Below, in pieces: positions 36,101-44,902 of a stretch of DNA of 64,000 nucleotides. Source of the stretch: Dysgonomonas gadei ATCC BAA-286 (lineage in GTDB: Bacteria > Bacteroidota > Bacteroidia > Bacteroidales > Dysgonomonadaceae); assembly GCF_000213555.1 (NCBI RefSeq), contig NZ_GL891981.1, forward strand, positions 1 through 64,000, given 5' to 3'. Each line of letters begins with the position of its first letter. The stretch's first letter is position 1. The notes beneath the pieces were generated by a model. It did not search any database, was not told the DNA's origin, and was given only the letters and a program-made list of their open reading frames with translations. A program made the translations under genes and the position numbers.

Positions 36101-37182
36101 CATAATGTATTTTTATCATCGAGATAAAATGTCCTTATAGGATTGTTTATATTATGGGGGATATCCCGAAACAATGTTGACTTTATTGTATACGAATCGG
36201 TATAATACATATATACTCCCTGCCCATCGGTACCCACCCATACAATATCCTGATACTTATCTTTCATCAGGCAAAAAATACCCGATTTTATGTCTACTTC
36301 ATATATAGAGAACCGTTTTTTTTGTTCAGGTATGTGTTGCAGTATGATCAAGCCACTATTTTTGAATCCGATGAAATAGTTATCCTTATACTTGATGATA
36401 GAGGATATATCTCCATATTTGACCACCTCGGCAGATATATCATGTATATAGTATTTATTCTTCGAAATCGGGTCAAACTCATACAGCGCATAGGTGTCGT
36501 CTACAAAATAAAAGATACCATCCTCATAAAAACACCAGATAATATTTTCTTTATTAGTAAAATAGTTCTTTTTGATCAGGGTTGGTTTTCTATTCTCATC
36601 CGGATGGATGTTGTAACTGAAATATTTACCGTTTTTCATGAAAACCCATAAGGTATTTTCTTTATCAATAACAATTTGCAGTATATCGTCGAATACCAGA
36701 TCCTCTATATATATGTTATGAAACTTATCTTCTTTTGCTACATAGTAGTAAAGGTAATTGTCATTTTTTACAACAAAAATATCGTTTGCCGTATTTTTAA
36801 TAACCCAGTTTTTTCCCTTAAATTCCTTAAAGGTGCGGACTGTCTTAAGCTGTTTGTCCAGACGGTCTAATCCGTAATTTGTTTGTATCCACAGTGTATT
36901 ATCTTCTGCCTCAAGAATACTTTCAATTATATTTCCGGACAGGATATTCTCTTCATTTGATGGCATAAAGACCTGAAACTTTAGACCATCAAACATATTT
37001 AAACCTTCGCATGACCCAAACCACATGAGGCCTTCTTTATCCTGATACATGGATAATATAGCACTATTGGAAAGCCCGTTTTTACTTGAATATTGCCGGA
37101 GGCTGTAAGCACATATAGAGTTGGATAAAATTATTGATATTGTAAACAATACAAGCCTGTTTATTTGTGAATTGTATTTCAT
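33106..37182 (-). CDS. HTCS regulator with beta-propeller sensor, for the alpha-mannan locus
   Basis: The 1358-residue protein has a signal peptide, many two-component propeller repeats (NGLSNSAILSMYQDKEGLMWFGS and similar, about 30-690), a Y_Y_Y domain (about 700-775) and a membrane helix (about 780-805). A histidine kinase follows with His838 (FFTNITHELCTPL), an ATPase domain (NGLGLAICHNM), a receiver with Asp1147 (IISDIMMP) and an AraC-type domain (about 1250-1350). HTCS proteins sense an oligosaccharide in the periplasm and activate the adjacent locus. It is divergent from susC at 37639, so it very probably controls that operon. Confidence 0.95.
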   Translation of the reverse strand: MKYNSQINRLVLFTISIILSNSICAYSLRQYSSKNGLSNSAILSMYQDKEGLMWFGSCEGLNMFDGLKFQVFMPSNEENILSGNIIESILEAEDNTLWIQTNYGLDRLDKQLKTVRTFKEFKGKNWVIKNTANDIFVVKNDNYLYYYVAKEDKFHNIYIEDLVFDDILQIVIDKENTLWVFMKNGKYFSYNIHPDENRKPTLIKKNYFTNKENIIWCFYEDGIFYFVDDTYALYEFDPISKNKYYIHDISAEVVKYGDISSIIKYKDNYFIGFKNSGLIILQHIPEQKKRFSIYEVDIKSGIFCLMKDKYQDIVWVGTDGQGVYMYYTDSYTIKSTLFRDIPHNINNPIRTFYLDDKNTLWIGTKGDGIVSLGGYDIATGSQTTSTHFQTMNSLLKDNSVYTIVPSKKNILWIGSEKGINYYSYKDKKIKNIDVSIDGKPVQYVHSICEFNDSTLWIATVGEGIVKARLGGDNDNPVISSEKLFLFDEGKFSSNYFFTTYKENDSIIWFGNRGYGAYRINNHTEDVETFTFDQNDKNQTLNDIFSILKNKDGYWFGTSYGLARMYDDGKKQTFDKENGFPNNAIHGILQDYYNNLWLSTNQGLIKFNIAQNTFQTYRQHNELEVTEFSDGAYFKHENTGVLFFGGINGFVTIIANEPAKEDYSPSIQFNGLSIFGKENNIFDFLETKNGDKTLKLNYKQNFFSISFTAVDYIHGNDYTYFYKLDELSTNWIDNGTSNTAAFTNISPGKYTLLVKYRNNITGKESPVQFLFIDIVPPWYLTNMAYLVYAILSLCILFIIIRFSIKWYKMKKDNIIERLNRQQREEIYESKLRFFTNITHELCTPLTLIYGPCEKILSYKNTDNYINKYATLIQHNAEKLNGLISELIEFRRLETGNKTLEIRNLSVSELTRNITDSFTELAEAKGFEYEVSIEENVLWNTDSGCLSKVVTNLISNAFKYTSDNGKIGFELFVKGRKLHIAVSNTGKGIKKEDIAKIFDRYTILDNFEGLNKNKVSPRNGLGLAICHNMVKLLEGEINVSSTPNEVTVFTVILPALEATDDSSAYDSTELSLIEETLPVNLENSPVPDDYILPGYDKEKRTIMIVDDDPSMLWFVTEIFIEQYNVIPINDPKEVIPCLKKNLPDLIISDIMMPDIDGLSLTASIKADKLQNHIPLILLSAKNTEEDQIRGIDSGAEVYITKPFNVKYLEKVVERLIKRKEDLQQYFSSALSSFEVSEGKLTHEEDRRFMEKVYEIIETNIANPDLSVETISSSLGYSTRQFYRRLKDITPKKTVDIIKEYKLDVVKRLLISTNLSVDEIMDRTGFANRGNFFKIFFQKFETTPKKYREEVRKNAEKSKDI

Positions 37183-37260
37183 GGTATTGGCTTTTATTTC
37201 GAACTAGTCCATCTTTAAAAGTAAGAGAGGAGTATTGTATAGTGAGATCACAAAGTGTTA

Positions 37261-37268
37261 CAAATATA
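37261..37268 (-). promoter_or_regulatory. Possible -7 box of the HTCS gene
   Basis: On the minus strand 37268 to 37261 reads TATATTTG, a perfect TAnnTTTG box, about 80 bases before the ATG at 37182. I see no good TTTG -33 box at the right distance. Confidence 0.4.
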
Positions 37269-37339
37269 GTACTTTTTAGATATTGTTTAGTATAAAAACT
37301 GATATATAGAGACCCCTTCTAAATGCTTTAACATTCACG

Positions 37340-37416
37340 AAAGTACGAATTTGAGACTAAAAAGTACGAATCAAGCGCCAAAGCAACTTCCAGTATTTTT
37401 ATGTCGTAAATTCGTA
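37340..37416 (+). promoter_or_regulatory. Direct repeats upstream of susC, probable HTCS operator
   Basis: AAAGTACGAAT occurs at 37340-37350 and 37361-37371, exactly 21 bases apart (two helical turns), as expected for a dimer of AraC-type DNA-binding domains. The inverse ATTCGTA lies at 37410-37416. They sit 45-100 bases before a possible -7 box at 37439. Confidence 0.55.
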
Positions 37417-37438
37417 TAAAGAAAAAAGTTATCGGGTC

Positions 37439-37446
37439 TATTTTTG
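37439..37446 (+). promoter_or_regulatory. Possible -7 box of the alpha-mannan operon
   Basis: TATTTTTG fits TAnnTTTG. The -33 position lacks TTTG, as is usual for an activator-dependent promoter, and lies next to the direct repeats. The leader to susC would be about 190 bases; no gene is visible in it. Confidence 0.4.
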
Positions 37447-37638
37447 TGTTAATTAAAGTTTAAAAATACCAAAGTAGACTTTTAAAAAGCACATTAATCT
37501 AATAATCCTAAAAAGGCTAATATTTATGGAAAAAGAAAGTTCGAGTTAACCTGTTTCTTTCTATCGTTTACTCAGCGATAATCTTATTTATTTACAGAAT
37601 CTAATATTTTATCGAATAATTAATTAAATCAAACATGT

Positions 37639-40600
37639 ATGACTTGCAAAAAGTGTGAATCTTTGATTTTTAGCTTGCTGCTGGCATTCGTTCTGTCCCT
37701 AACCACAGGAGGAGTGTATGCAAAGCAAACTGACAATTTAGTTACTCCGCCATCGACACAGGCTGCCGTAAAAGGTATTATCAAAGATGGAGCGGGAGAA
37801 CCTCTGATAGGGGTAAGTGTGACTGTAAAAGGTACAACCAATGGAACAGTAACGGATATCGATGGTGGTTTTACTATCAATTGTAATGAAAACGATATTC
37901 TGGTATTTTCGTATGTTGGATTCCTTACTCAGGAAGTAAAAGCCGGAAGTACCTCATTCTTCAATATTGTAATGGAAGAAGATACTAAAATGCTCGATGA
38001 GGTAATTGTTATCGGGTATGGAACTACCACGCGCAGACACGTTGTAGGAGCTGTTGACCAGATAACTTCCAAAGCAATAGAAAACCGTCCTGTTGCAAAT
38101 CTGACACAGGCATTGCAAGGGGCATCACCCAATCTTGTAATCCAGCAGAGGAGTATGAACCCCAATGACAACACGATGAATATAAATATTCGCGGGGTTA
38201 AAACCAAGACAAATAATACTCCTTTGGTTGTTATCGACGGTATGATCACTGATATCGATAATATGAACAAGTTGAATCCAGCCGATGTAGCAAACATATC
38301 TGTACTTAAAGATGCCGGTAGTACTGCTATTTACGGATCACGTTCGGCCAGTGGTGTCATTTTGATTACAACTAAACAAGGAGAGAAAAACGCTAAGCCG
38401 ACAGTTCGTTTTAGCGGATCGGTTGGTTTCGAATCTCCTGAAATTTTGTATACGCCACTTGAGGGATGGCAAAACGCAACGATGATGAATCTGGCATTAG
38501 CAAATGGGGGAAACACCCTTGCTTATAGCCCTCAGCAAATTCAGGACCTGAAAGATCATCAGGATGCTGAATGGATGATGGATTACATTTTCAAAACAGC
38601 TCTTCAGCAATCCTACAATGTGAGTGTTTCCGGTGGAACAACAAATTCGACATATATGGTTTCCGGTGGATATTACAATCAGGGGAGTAACTTCATAGGC
38701 CCTGATTATGGTATTAAAAGATACAATCTGCGGACCAATCTCACTACCGAATATAAACGTATGAAGTTGAATGTAATACTCGGATATACAAGAAATGATA
38801 TAAAAGGGGATGAAGCGAATTCCGGTTTCAAAATCGCCGATGCAGCCCGTACACCGAAATATTATTACAATGCACCAAGAGACGCATCGGGAAGATATAT
38901 TCAAAGTTCTATTAGTACAAATTCTGCCGCTGCTCTCGAATTGGGGGGCTACAACAAGCATAATAATGACTTGGTAAATCTCGGTGTTAGTTTAGACTTT
39001 AAGATAATCGATAACCTTAAAGCCAAAGGTGTATTCGGTTGGGATATGACATCCAATTCCCGTTTTATACGCAGACTCCAGTATGATCTTTATAAACAGA
39101 ATAGTTCAGAAATAGCGAGAACTGAAAATACAGACCGCGATACCGAAAATTATTCGTTTAAAGGTACATTCTTAAATGCACAGTTTCTACTCGATTATAA
39201 TAAGCAGTTTGGCAAACATACACTAACGGCAATGGCCGGAGTTTCGCAGGAGTATTTGAATAACAAGGGAATAGACGTAAAAACAAAATATACTGATATC
39301 GACCTGGGAATACCGATTGCTGAAGGAGAGACGCAAACAGTATTTAATGATAGTAGAACTGAGGTAAATGGTACTACAGAACGTGTAATCCAATCTGTTT
39401 TCGGCCGTGTAAATTACAATTATGCAGATAAATATTATGCAGAAGCAACTGTACGTACCGATGGCTCGAGCCGCTTCCCTAAAGATAACCGATGGGGTAC
39501 ATTCCCTTCTGTCTCATTAGGTTGGCGTCCTTCCGAAGAATCTTTCATGGACTTTTATAAGGACAAAATAGGAGATATGAAAATTCGGGGTTCATGGGGC
39601 ATACTTGGTAATCAGGAAATACCGGACTATCTCTATTTTACAACATATACAGCCTATCCGAACAGTGTAGGATTCAACAATAATGCCCTATCAGGAACCG
39701 GATTTTCAGAGGCTAGCCCTGACCTGAAATGGGAAAAGGTGAAAACATTCAATATTGGAGCTGACTTAACGTTCTTAAATAATTCTTTAACTGTTAATCT
39801 GGATTATTTCGATCAGAAAACCACGGATATGCTCGATAGGCCGATAACTCCGAGTACGTATGGCACGGAATTGCAATGGGTCAATATCGGGTCAATGATA
39901 AACCGCGGATGGGAAGTTACCCTGAATTACAGATTAAGTGCCGCAGGCTTCAATCATAATTTTTCATTCAATATAGCAAACTCAAAAAATAAAGTCACTG
40001 ATATCCCACAAGAACAGATTGAAACAGTCGATGGTAATGTCGGATATATTACACGTGCAGGCTTGCCTTTAGGAGCATACTACGGATTAAAAACGGATGG
40101 ATTCTTCCAAAGCTATGATGAAATCAAAAATTCCGCCATCCCTGATAATGTGAAAAATATCCAGCCGGGTGACCTGAAATTTGTTGACCGTAACGGCGAT
40201 GGTATAATAAATGACGATGACCGTTTTTACCTGGGTGATGGTTTCCCTCACTATTCTTTCGGGTTTACCTACAATGTTGATTATAAAGGGTTCGACCTGT
40301 CAATGCTGATACAAGGTGTAGGCCAGCGTAAACAAGCGCTTCGCGGTGATATCTATGTACCGTTTCATAGCGGGGCCTGGTATCCGGTAATGTATAAGCA
40401 CCAGCTCGATACATGGTCTCCTGTAAATACAGGTGCCAGATATCCACGTTTGACAGACGATTCTTCGGATTCATTTGCAAACAACTGGAAACGCGGTTCT
40501 GATATTTTTATTCTGGATGGAAAATACCTTCGTCTGAAAAATATCCAGATAGGATATACTATTCCTAAGAAAATCGTACAAAAAATAGGGCTGGGCAGAG

Positions 40601-40767
40601 TCAGAGCTTATGTAAACGCTCAGAATTTATTCACTTTGTCTGCAAATTCGTTCATCGACCCCGAATCGTCGGAGTATGACAACAACATGGGACGAAGCGG
40701 AACAAACAGCGGACGGAATTATCCTACTCTTAAATATTACGGATTTGGTATTGACCTCGAATTTTAA
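37639..40767 (+). CDS. SusC-like TonB-dependent transporter of the alpha-mannan locus
   Basis: The 1042-residue product has a signal peptide (SLLLAFVLSLTTGGVYAK), a carboxypeptidase-D-like domain (about 45-120, GEPLIGVSVTVKG to LDEVIVIGYGT), a plug (NLTQALQGASPNLVI, NIRGVKTKTNNTPLVVIDG, AIYGSRSASGVILITTKQG) and a barrel with the C-terminal end GFGIDLEF. It imports glycan fragments with the SusD partner 8 bases downstream. The enzyme genes that follow point to mannan oligosaccharides. Confidence 0.95.
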   Translation: MTCKKCESLIFSLLLAFVLSLTTGGVYAKQTDNLVTPPSTQAAVKGIIKDGAGEPLIGVSVTVKGTTNGTVTDIDGGFTINCNENDILVFSYVGFLTQEVKAGSTSFFNIVMEEDTKMLDEVIVIGYGTTTRRHVVGAVDQITSKAIENRPVANLTQALQGASPNLVIQQRSMNPNDNTMNINIRGVKTKTNNTPLVVIDGMITDIDNMNKLNPADVANISVLKDAGSTAIYGSRSASGVILITTKQGEKNAKPTVRFSGSVGFESPEILYTPLEGWQNATMMNLALANGGNTLAYSPQQIQDLKDHQDAEWMMDYIFKTALQQSYNVSVSGGTTNSTYMVSGGYYNQGSNFIGPDYGIKRYNLRTNLTTEYKRMKLNVILGYTRNDIKGDEANSGFKIADAARTPKYYYNAPRDASGRYIQSSISTNSAAALELGGYNKHNNDLVNLGVSLDFKIIDNLKAKGVFGWDMTSNSRFIRRLQYDLYKQNSSEIARTENTDRDTENYSFKGTFLNAQFLLDYNKQFGKHTLTAMAGVSQEYLNNKGIDVKTKYTDIDLGIPIAEGETQTVFNDSRTEVNGTTERVIQSVFGRVNYNYADKYYAEATVRTDGSSRFPKDNRWGTFPSVSLGWRPSEESFMDFYKDKIGDMKIRGSWGILGNQEIPDYLYFTTYTAYPNSVGFNNNALSGTGFSEASPDLKWEKVKTFNIGADLTFLNNSLTVNLDYFDQKTTDMLDRPITPSTYGTELQWVNIGSMINRGWEVTLNYRLSAAGFNHNFSFNIANSKNKVTDIPQEQIETVDGNVGYITRAGLPLGAYYGLKTDGFFQSYDEIKNSAIPDNVKNIQPGDLKFVDRNGDGIINDDDRFYLGDGFPHYSFGFTYNVDYKGFDLSMLIQGVGQRKQALRGDIYVPFHSGAWYPVMYKHQLDTWSPVNTGARYPRLTDDSSDSFANNWKRGSDIFILDGKYLRLKNIQIGYTIPKKIVQKIGLGRVRAYVNAQNLFTLSANSFIDPESSEYDNNMGRSGTNSGRNYPTLKYYGFGIDLEF

Positions 40768-40775
40768 ATAAGTAT

Positions 40776-42440
40776 ATGAATATGAAAAATTTATTATATA
40801 TTGCAACCATACTCGCAGGGATTCTGTCATTCTCTTCTTGTGAAGACCTCGACAGGGAACCCCGCGATAAATTTACGGATGCTAAATACTGGACGTCCGA
40901 GTCCAAGGCCATGCTGGTCGTAAATATGGCATACAACCAAATGTACAATGCCGGCATCATGTGGCGGGATGAATACCTTAGCGATAATATGGTTCATACC
41001 TATGGCTCAAGTGATCCCAGCACTATACGCAGAGGTCAGGCTACCTCTTCCTTAGAGCTTTTCAAAAATGAATGGAAGGATTCGTACGCAGGAATCAAAA
41101 CATGTCATGTATTCCTCAAAAATATAGACCGGGTACCGGGTTTAAGTGATAATGCAAAGAACAGGATGATTGACGAAATACGTTTTGTAAGGGCTTTCAT
41201 CTACTTTAGAATGACTAATTACTATGGAGATATACCTTTCTTTACCTCCGAACTGTCTTTGGACGACTCTTATGTTATAAGCCGTACATCAAAAGCGACT
41301 GTAATGGAGTTTATACATGCCGAACTCGAAGATATCCTCAACAGGGGCTACCTGCCTAAGGTCGATAATCTTCCTGTTTCTGAAAACGGACGTATAACTC
41401 TCGGTGCCGTATGTGCTTTTCAGGCAAGGGCATATCTTTACGAAAACAATTACGAAAAGGTAAAATTATATGCAGGGCGCCTTATAAAAGAGCAGGATAA
41501 GTATGGGCAATACAAGTTGTTTGAATATTCAAAGGATCCTATGCAAAGCTATTTCAGGCTTTTTACTCCTGAAGAGGAATATAACAGGGAGGTTATTCTG
41601 GATATCACATATGTTCCCGATTTAAAGGCATGGACCGACATGAAGGGTATGGCTCCGATTTCTAAATATGCAGAAATATCTGCGGACAATCCTACACAGG
41701 AACTGGTAGACTCTTATCTGACAATGAACGGGCTTCCGGTAAAAGGCGCTGATAAAGACCCTGGTTATGATGAAAACAATCCGTATGTAAACAGGGATTC
41801 ACGCTTGTGGGGAACGATAGTGTACGATAATTATGAGTGGCTCAATAAAGATGGCTCTGTTAGTATTATAAAAACAAAACTGGGTTCAGGAACAAGCGAT
41901 TCTTACAAAGGAATGTTGGACCTGCAAACCAAAACCGGATATTATGTACGCAAGTATTATGACTGGAACATGGGAGCGAATATGAAAAACAGTACAAATA
42001 TCATCATGTTTCGTTATGCTGATGTACTGTTGATGTATGCAGAAGCATGTAATGAATTAGATAAGATCAGTTCGGAAGACTGGGGGCTGACTATTAAACC
42101 TATCCGTGCACGGGCCGGGCATACAACTGCAGCTGCACTGGATTATCCTGGTGCAAAAAGTAAGCAACAGTTGCAGGACATTATCAGGAATGAAAGGCGT
42201 GTCGAGCTTGCTCTCGAAGGTTTGCGTTGGTTCGATATCAAACGCTGGAAAATAGGGGATCAGGTTCTCAGTGGATATCTGCATGGATTTAAGTTTGGAG
42301 GCTCTTCTTCAAGTATAGATGGCGGTTATCTGCGTGCAGGAGAATATAAATTTAATAATACCCGTGATTATCTATGGTCTGTACCATTGTCGCAAATGGA
42401 TATAAATCCAAACCTTAAGCCGAATAATCCAGGATATTAA
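40776..42440 (+). CDS. SusD-like lipoprotein of the alpha-mannan locus
   Basis: The 554-residue product has a lipobox (ATILAGILSFSSCED) and the SusD core: DEIRFVRAFIYFRMTNYYGDIPFF, FQARAYLYENNYEK, MFRYADVLLMYAEACNEL and RNERRVELALEGLRWFDIKRW near the C-terminus. An ATG at 40782 is an equally good start. It is the surface glycan-capturing partner of the SusC encoded 8 bases upstream. Confidence 0.94.
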   Translation: MNMKNLLYIATILAGILSFSSCEDLDREPRDKFTDAKYWTSESKAMLVVNMAYNQMYNAGIMWRDEYLSDNMVHTYGSSDPSTIRRGQATSSLELFKNEWKDSYAGIKTCHVFLKNIDRVPGLSDNAKNRMIDEIRFVRAFIYFRMTNYYGDIPFFTSELSLDDSYVISRTSKATVMEFIHAELEDILNRGYLPKVDNLPVSENGRITLGAVCAFQARAYLYENNYEKVKLYAGRLIKEQDKYGQYKLFEYSKDPMQSYFRLFTPEEEYNREVILDITYVPDLKAWTDMKGMAPISKYAEISADNPTQELVDSYLTMNGLPVKGADKDPGYDENNPYVNRDSRLWGTIVYDNYEWLNKDGSVSIIKTKLGSGTSDSYKGMLDLQTKTGYYVRKYYDWNMGANMKNSTNIIMFRYADVLLMYAEACNELDKISSEDWGLTIKPIRARAGHTTAAALDYPGAKSKQQLQDIIRNERRVELALEGLRWFDIKRWKIGDQVLSGYLHGFKFGGSSSSIDGGYLRAGEYKFNNTRDYLWSVPLSQMDINPNLKPNNPGY

Positions 42441-42485
42441 TATTAGTTATAAGCTGTTTAAATAAATATTAAAATATAAAATAAT

Positions 42486-43619
42486 ATGAAAACTATAATA
42501 TATAAAGCTCTTATCTTATTTTCTGCCGTACTTGTAATGGTTGGCTGCAAAAGTGATGATATGGAATATCATGACCCGAACGTAACACCTGTAGACAACT
42601 TATATGCGCCCGTAGACAATCAGAATCTGCAATTGAGCTCTCAACAAGGAGCATCATTCCGTTTCCAATGGTCTCAGAGCCATGCTCAGGACGGGCAACT
42701 TGTTGCATACGAAGTTGTATTCTATAAAGAATCTGATCTTCAGAATCCTGTTTATAGATTGGCCTCCGATAACAATGGCAAAGAACTGTATGCTAATATC
42801 TCGCATGTAGATATAAACAGGGCATCTTCTGCTGCCGGAATTGCGACCGGAGAAACAGGTACAATTTATTGGTCGGTTGTTTCCTGGCGTGGAATCAGCT
42901 CAGCCGTTTGTGTACAAAAGAACAAGTTGGTAGTAACACGTCTCGAAGGATTTGAGGTTATTCCTGATAATGTATATATTACCGGTGAAGCTACCGAAAA
43001 CGGAGCGGATCTGTCTAAAGCTATATTAATGCAAAATTTGGGTGATGGTAAATTTGAAATGTATACAGAACTTGACAATCAGGGGACATATACATTCGTT
43101 GACAGAACTTCGGGCGAACCGGAAATATATTACATTGATGCTACCGGAAAACTGGCCGATGCAGATAATGGTGAAAACACAACAGTGGACACAAAAGGCA
43201 TTTACCGTATAACTCTCGACTTCTCAAACAAGGGAACAACAATGACCCGTATAACAAAAATGGGATTATGGTTCTGTCCTAGTAATAAGGTTACCATAGA
43301 TATGAATTATGTCGGATTAGGAGTTTGGTCAGGAACAGGTAATGTAGAGTTTAAACAAGAAAGTTGGGGTAGGGATGAACGGTACAAATTCCAATTGGAA
43401 ACAGATAAGGGCACAAGACAGATCGGTACATTGAATGGTACAGATAGCGGTCCAAGTTCTAATTCGCCTGCATCATATTACTATGTTAAACTATTGGACA
43501 ATGTGACTCAATGGGATGATAAATGGAAATTTGCCGGAGAAATGGATAATTCAAGTGTAACAGTTACCCTTTACATGCAGGGAGGAGCAAGTTACACACA
43601 TACTGTAAAGAAAAATTAA
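42486..43619 (+). CDS. SusE-like surface glycan-binding lipoprotein
   Basis: The 377-residue product has a lipobox (LVMVGCKSDD), an N-terminal fibronectin-like region (FRFQWSQSHAQDGQLVAYEVVF) and SusE/SusF-type starch-binding-like modules (NVYITGEATENGADL, KFEMYTELDNQGTYTFVD, KWKFAGEMDNSSVTV). Such proteins follow SusD and hold glycan at the cell surface. The ligand is inferred to be mannan from the neighbours. A hairpin follows it. Confidence 0.85.
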   Translation: MKTIIYKALILFSAVLVMVGCKSDDMEYHDPNVTPVDNLYAPVDNQNLQLSSQQGASFRFQWSQSHAQDGQLVAYEVVFYKESDLQNPVYRLASDNNGKELYANISHVDINRASSAAGIATGETGTIYWSVVSWRGISSAVCVQKNKLVVTRLEGFEVIPDNVYITGEATENGADLSKAILMQNLGDGKFEMYTELDNQGTYTFVDRTSGEPEIYYIDATGKLADADNGENTTVDTKGIYRITLDFSNKGTTMTRITKMGLWFCPSNKVTIDMNYVGLGVWSGTGNVEFKQESWGRDERYKFQLETDKGTRQIGTLNGTDSGPSSNSPASYYYVKLLDNVTQWDDKWKFAGEMDNSSVTVTLYMQGGASYTHTVKKN

Positions 43620-43634
43620 ATATTGAGAATTAAA

Positions 43635-43663
43635 ACAAGGGCAGGTATATTGCCTGCTCTTGT
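43635..43663 (+). terminator. Hairpin between the SusE-like and GH76 genes
   Basis: ACAAGGGCAGG (43635-43645) pairs with CCTGCTCTTGT (43653-43663) with one G-U pair. It is followed by an A-rich, not T-rich, stretch, so it probably limits or processes the transcript rather than ending it. Confidence 0.55.
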
Positions 43664-43684
43664 AAATAATAAAAAGCTATATTT

Positions 43685-44881
43685 ATGAAAAAAATATATA
43701 TAATTCCTTTTATCATAGCATTGATTCTCTCGTCCTGCGTCGAATATGATGATGGTTACATTGATGGACAAACAAAAACAAGGGATGGGTTCTATACAGT
43801 AAACTGGACTGCGGCAGTAGATAGTAGTACCACTTCGTTTGTAAACAGATATTGGAATACGACGAGCCACTGCTTCAATAATACTTATGATGGACAGGTC
43901 GCAGGGAATGACTATTGGCCTGAAGCTCATGGCCTTGATGTGCTGGTGGATGCTTATCTGCGTACCAATGATAATAAATACAAGCAGGCTATTTATGATT
44001 GGTATGAAGGGGTAAGAAAAAAAAACTGGTATAGCAATAATTGGGAGAATGAATATTATGATGATATGGGCTGGCATGGCTTAGCTCATATGAGAGCCCT
44101 GGAAGCTACCGGAGACACAAGATACGAAGCATCTTCAAGAGACTTATGGAACTGGATTGCCAAAGGATGGACTGATTATGAAGGAGGTGGTATTCAATGG
44201 CGCAAAGATTCTGATATAAAAGGTGACGGTAAAGGAATTCCTGCCAATGGCCCTGCTGCTATTATCGCTGCCCGCAGATACAAGAAATATCCGGATGAAG
44301 TAGTAGAAGGGCTGAACGATCTTGAATGGGCCAAAAGGATATATAACTGGATGAAATATTATCGTACAATAATTTCTTCGGGTAGGGTATTTGAAAATGT
44401 AAATGATACCAATAGTGATTATTCTTACGATGTGGGCACATATCTGGGAGCAGCATTGGAGTTATATGATATTACGGGTGATAAGACATACTGGAATGAT
44501 GCACTTAATATTACCAATTACCATATAACTTATAATATAAATGCGACAAATGGAATAATGAGGGATTATGGCGAGCAATCAGGTGATGGAGGAGGCCATG
44601 ACTGTAACCTGTTCAAAGGGATATTTGTGCGTTATTTCACCATTCTGGTTCAGCACCCCGATCTTTCTCAGTCGGATAAAGCCCGCTATGTGGCATTCCT
44701 CAAAAATAACGCGGAATACCTGTGGATTAAGGGGACTCAAAAAACTCCGGATATTAAATTCAGTTATACATGGTGGTTAACACCGTCAGAAACAGAGGTA
44801 TGGGGTGATCTTCGTTCAGCAATCAGTGCTGCAACTACAATCGAAGCTATGGCTTTGCTGCAAAAGAAAGGTATTTTATAA
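43685..44881 (+). CDS. GH76 endo-alpha-1,6-mannanase (lipoprotein)
   Basis: The 398-residue product has a lipobox (ALILSSCVEYDD), so it is probably on the cell surface or outer-membrane-anchored. The family's adjacent catalytic Asp pair is in YYDDMGWHGLAHMRALEATGD, and other GH76 features are WPEAHGLDVLVDAY and GGGIQWRKD. GH76 enzymes cut the alpha-1,6 backbone of fungal mannan. With signal peptide and length it is a typical complete member. Confidence 0.92.
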   Translation: MKKIYIIPFIIALILSSCVEYDDGYIDGQTKTRDGFYTVNWTAAVDSSTTSFVNRYWNTTSHCFNNTYDGQVAGNDYWPEAHGLDVLVDAYLRTNDNKYKQAIYDWYEGVRKKNWYSNNWENEYYDDMGWHGLAHMRALEATGDTRYEASSRDLWNWIAKGWTDYEGGGIQWRKDSDIKGDGKGIPANGPAAIIAARRYKKYPDEVVEGLNDLEWAKRIYNWMKYYRTIISSGRVFENVNDTNSDYSYDVGTYLGAALELYDITGDKTYWNDALNITNYHITYNINATNGIMRDYGEQSGDGGGHDCNLFKGIFVRYFTILVQHPDLSQSDKARYVAFLKNNAEYLWIKGTQKTPDIKFSYTWWLTPSETEVWGDLRSAISAATTIEAMALLQKKGIL

Positions 44882-44902
44882 AAACATAATAAAACTAGCG
44901 TT

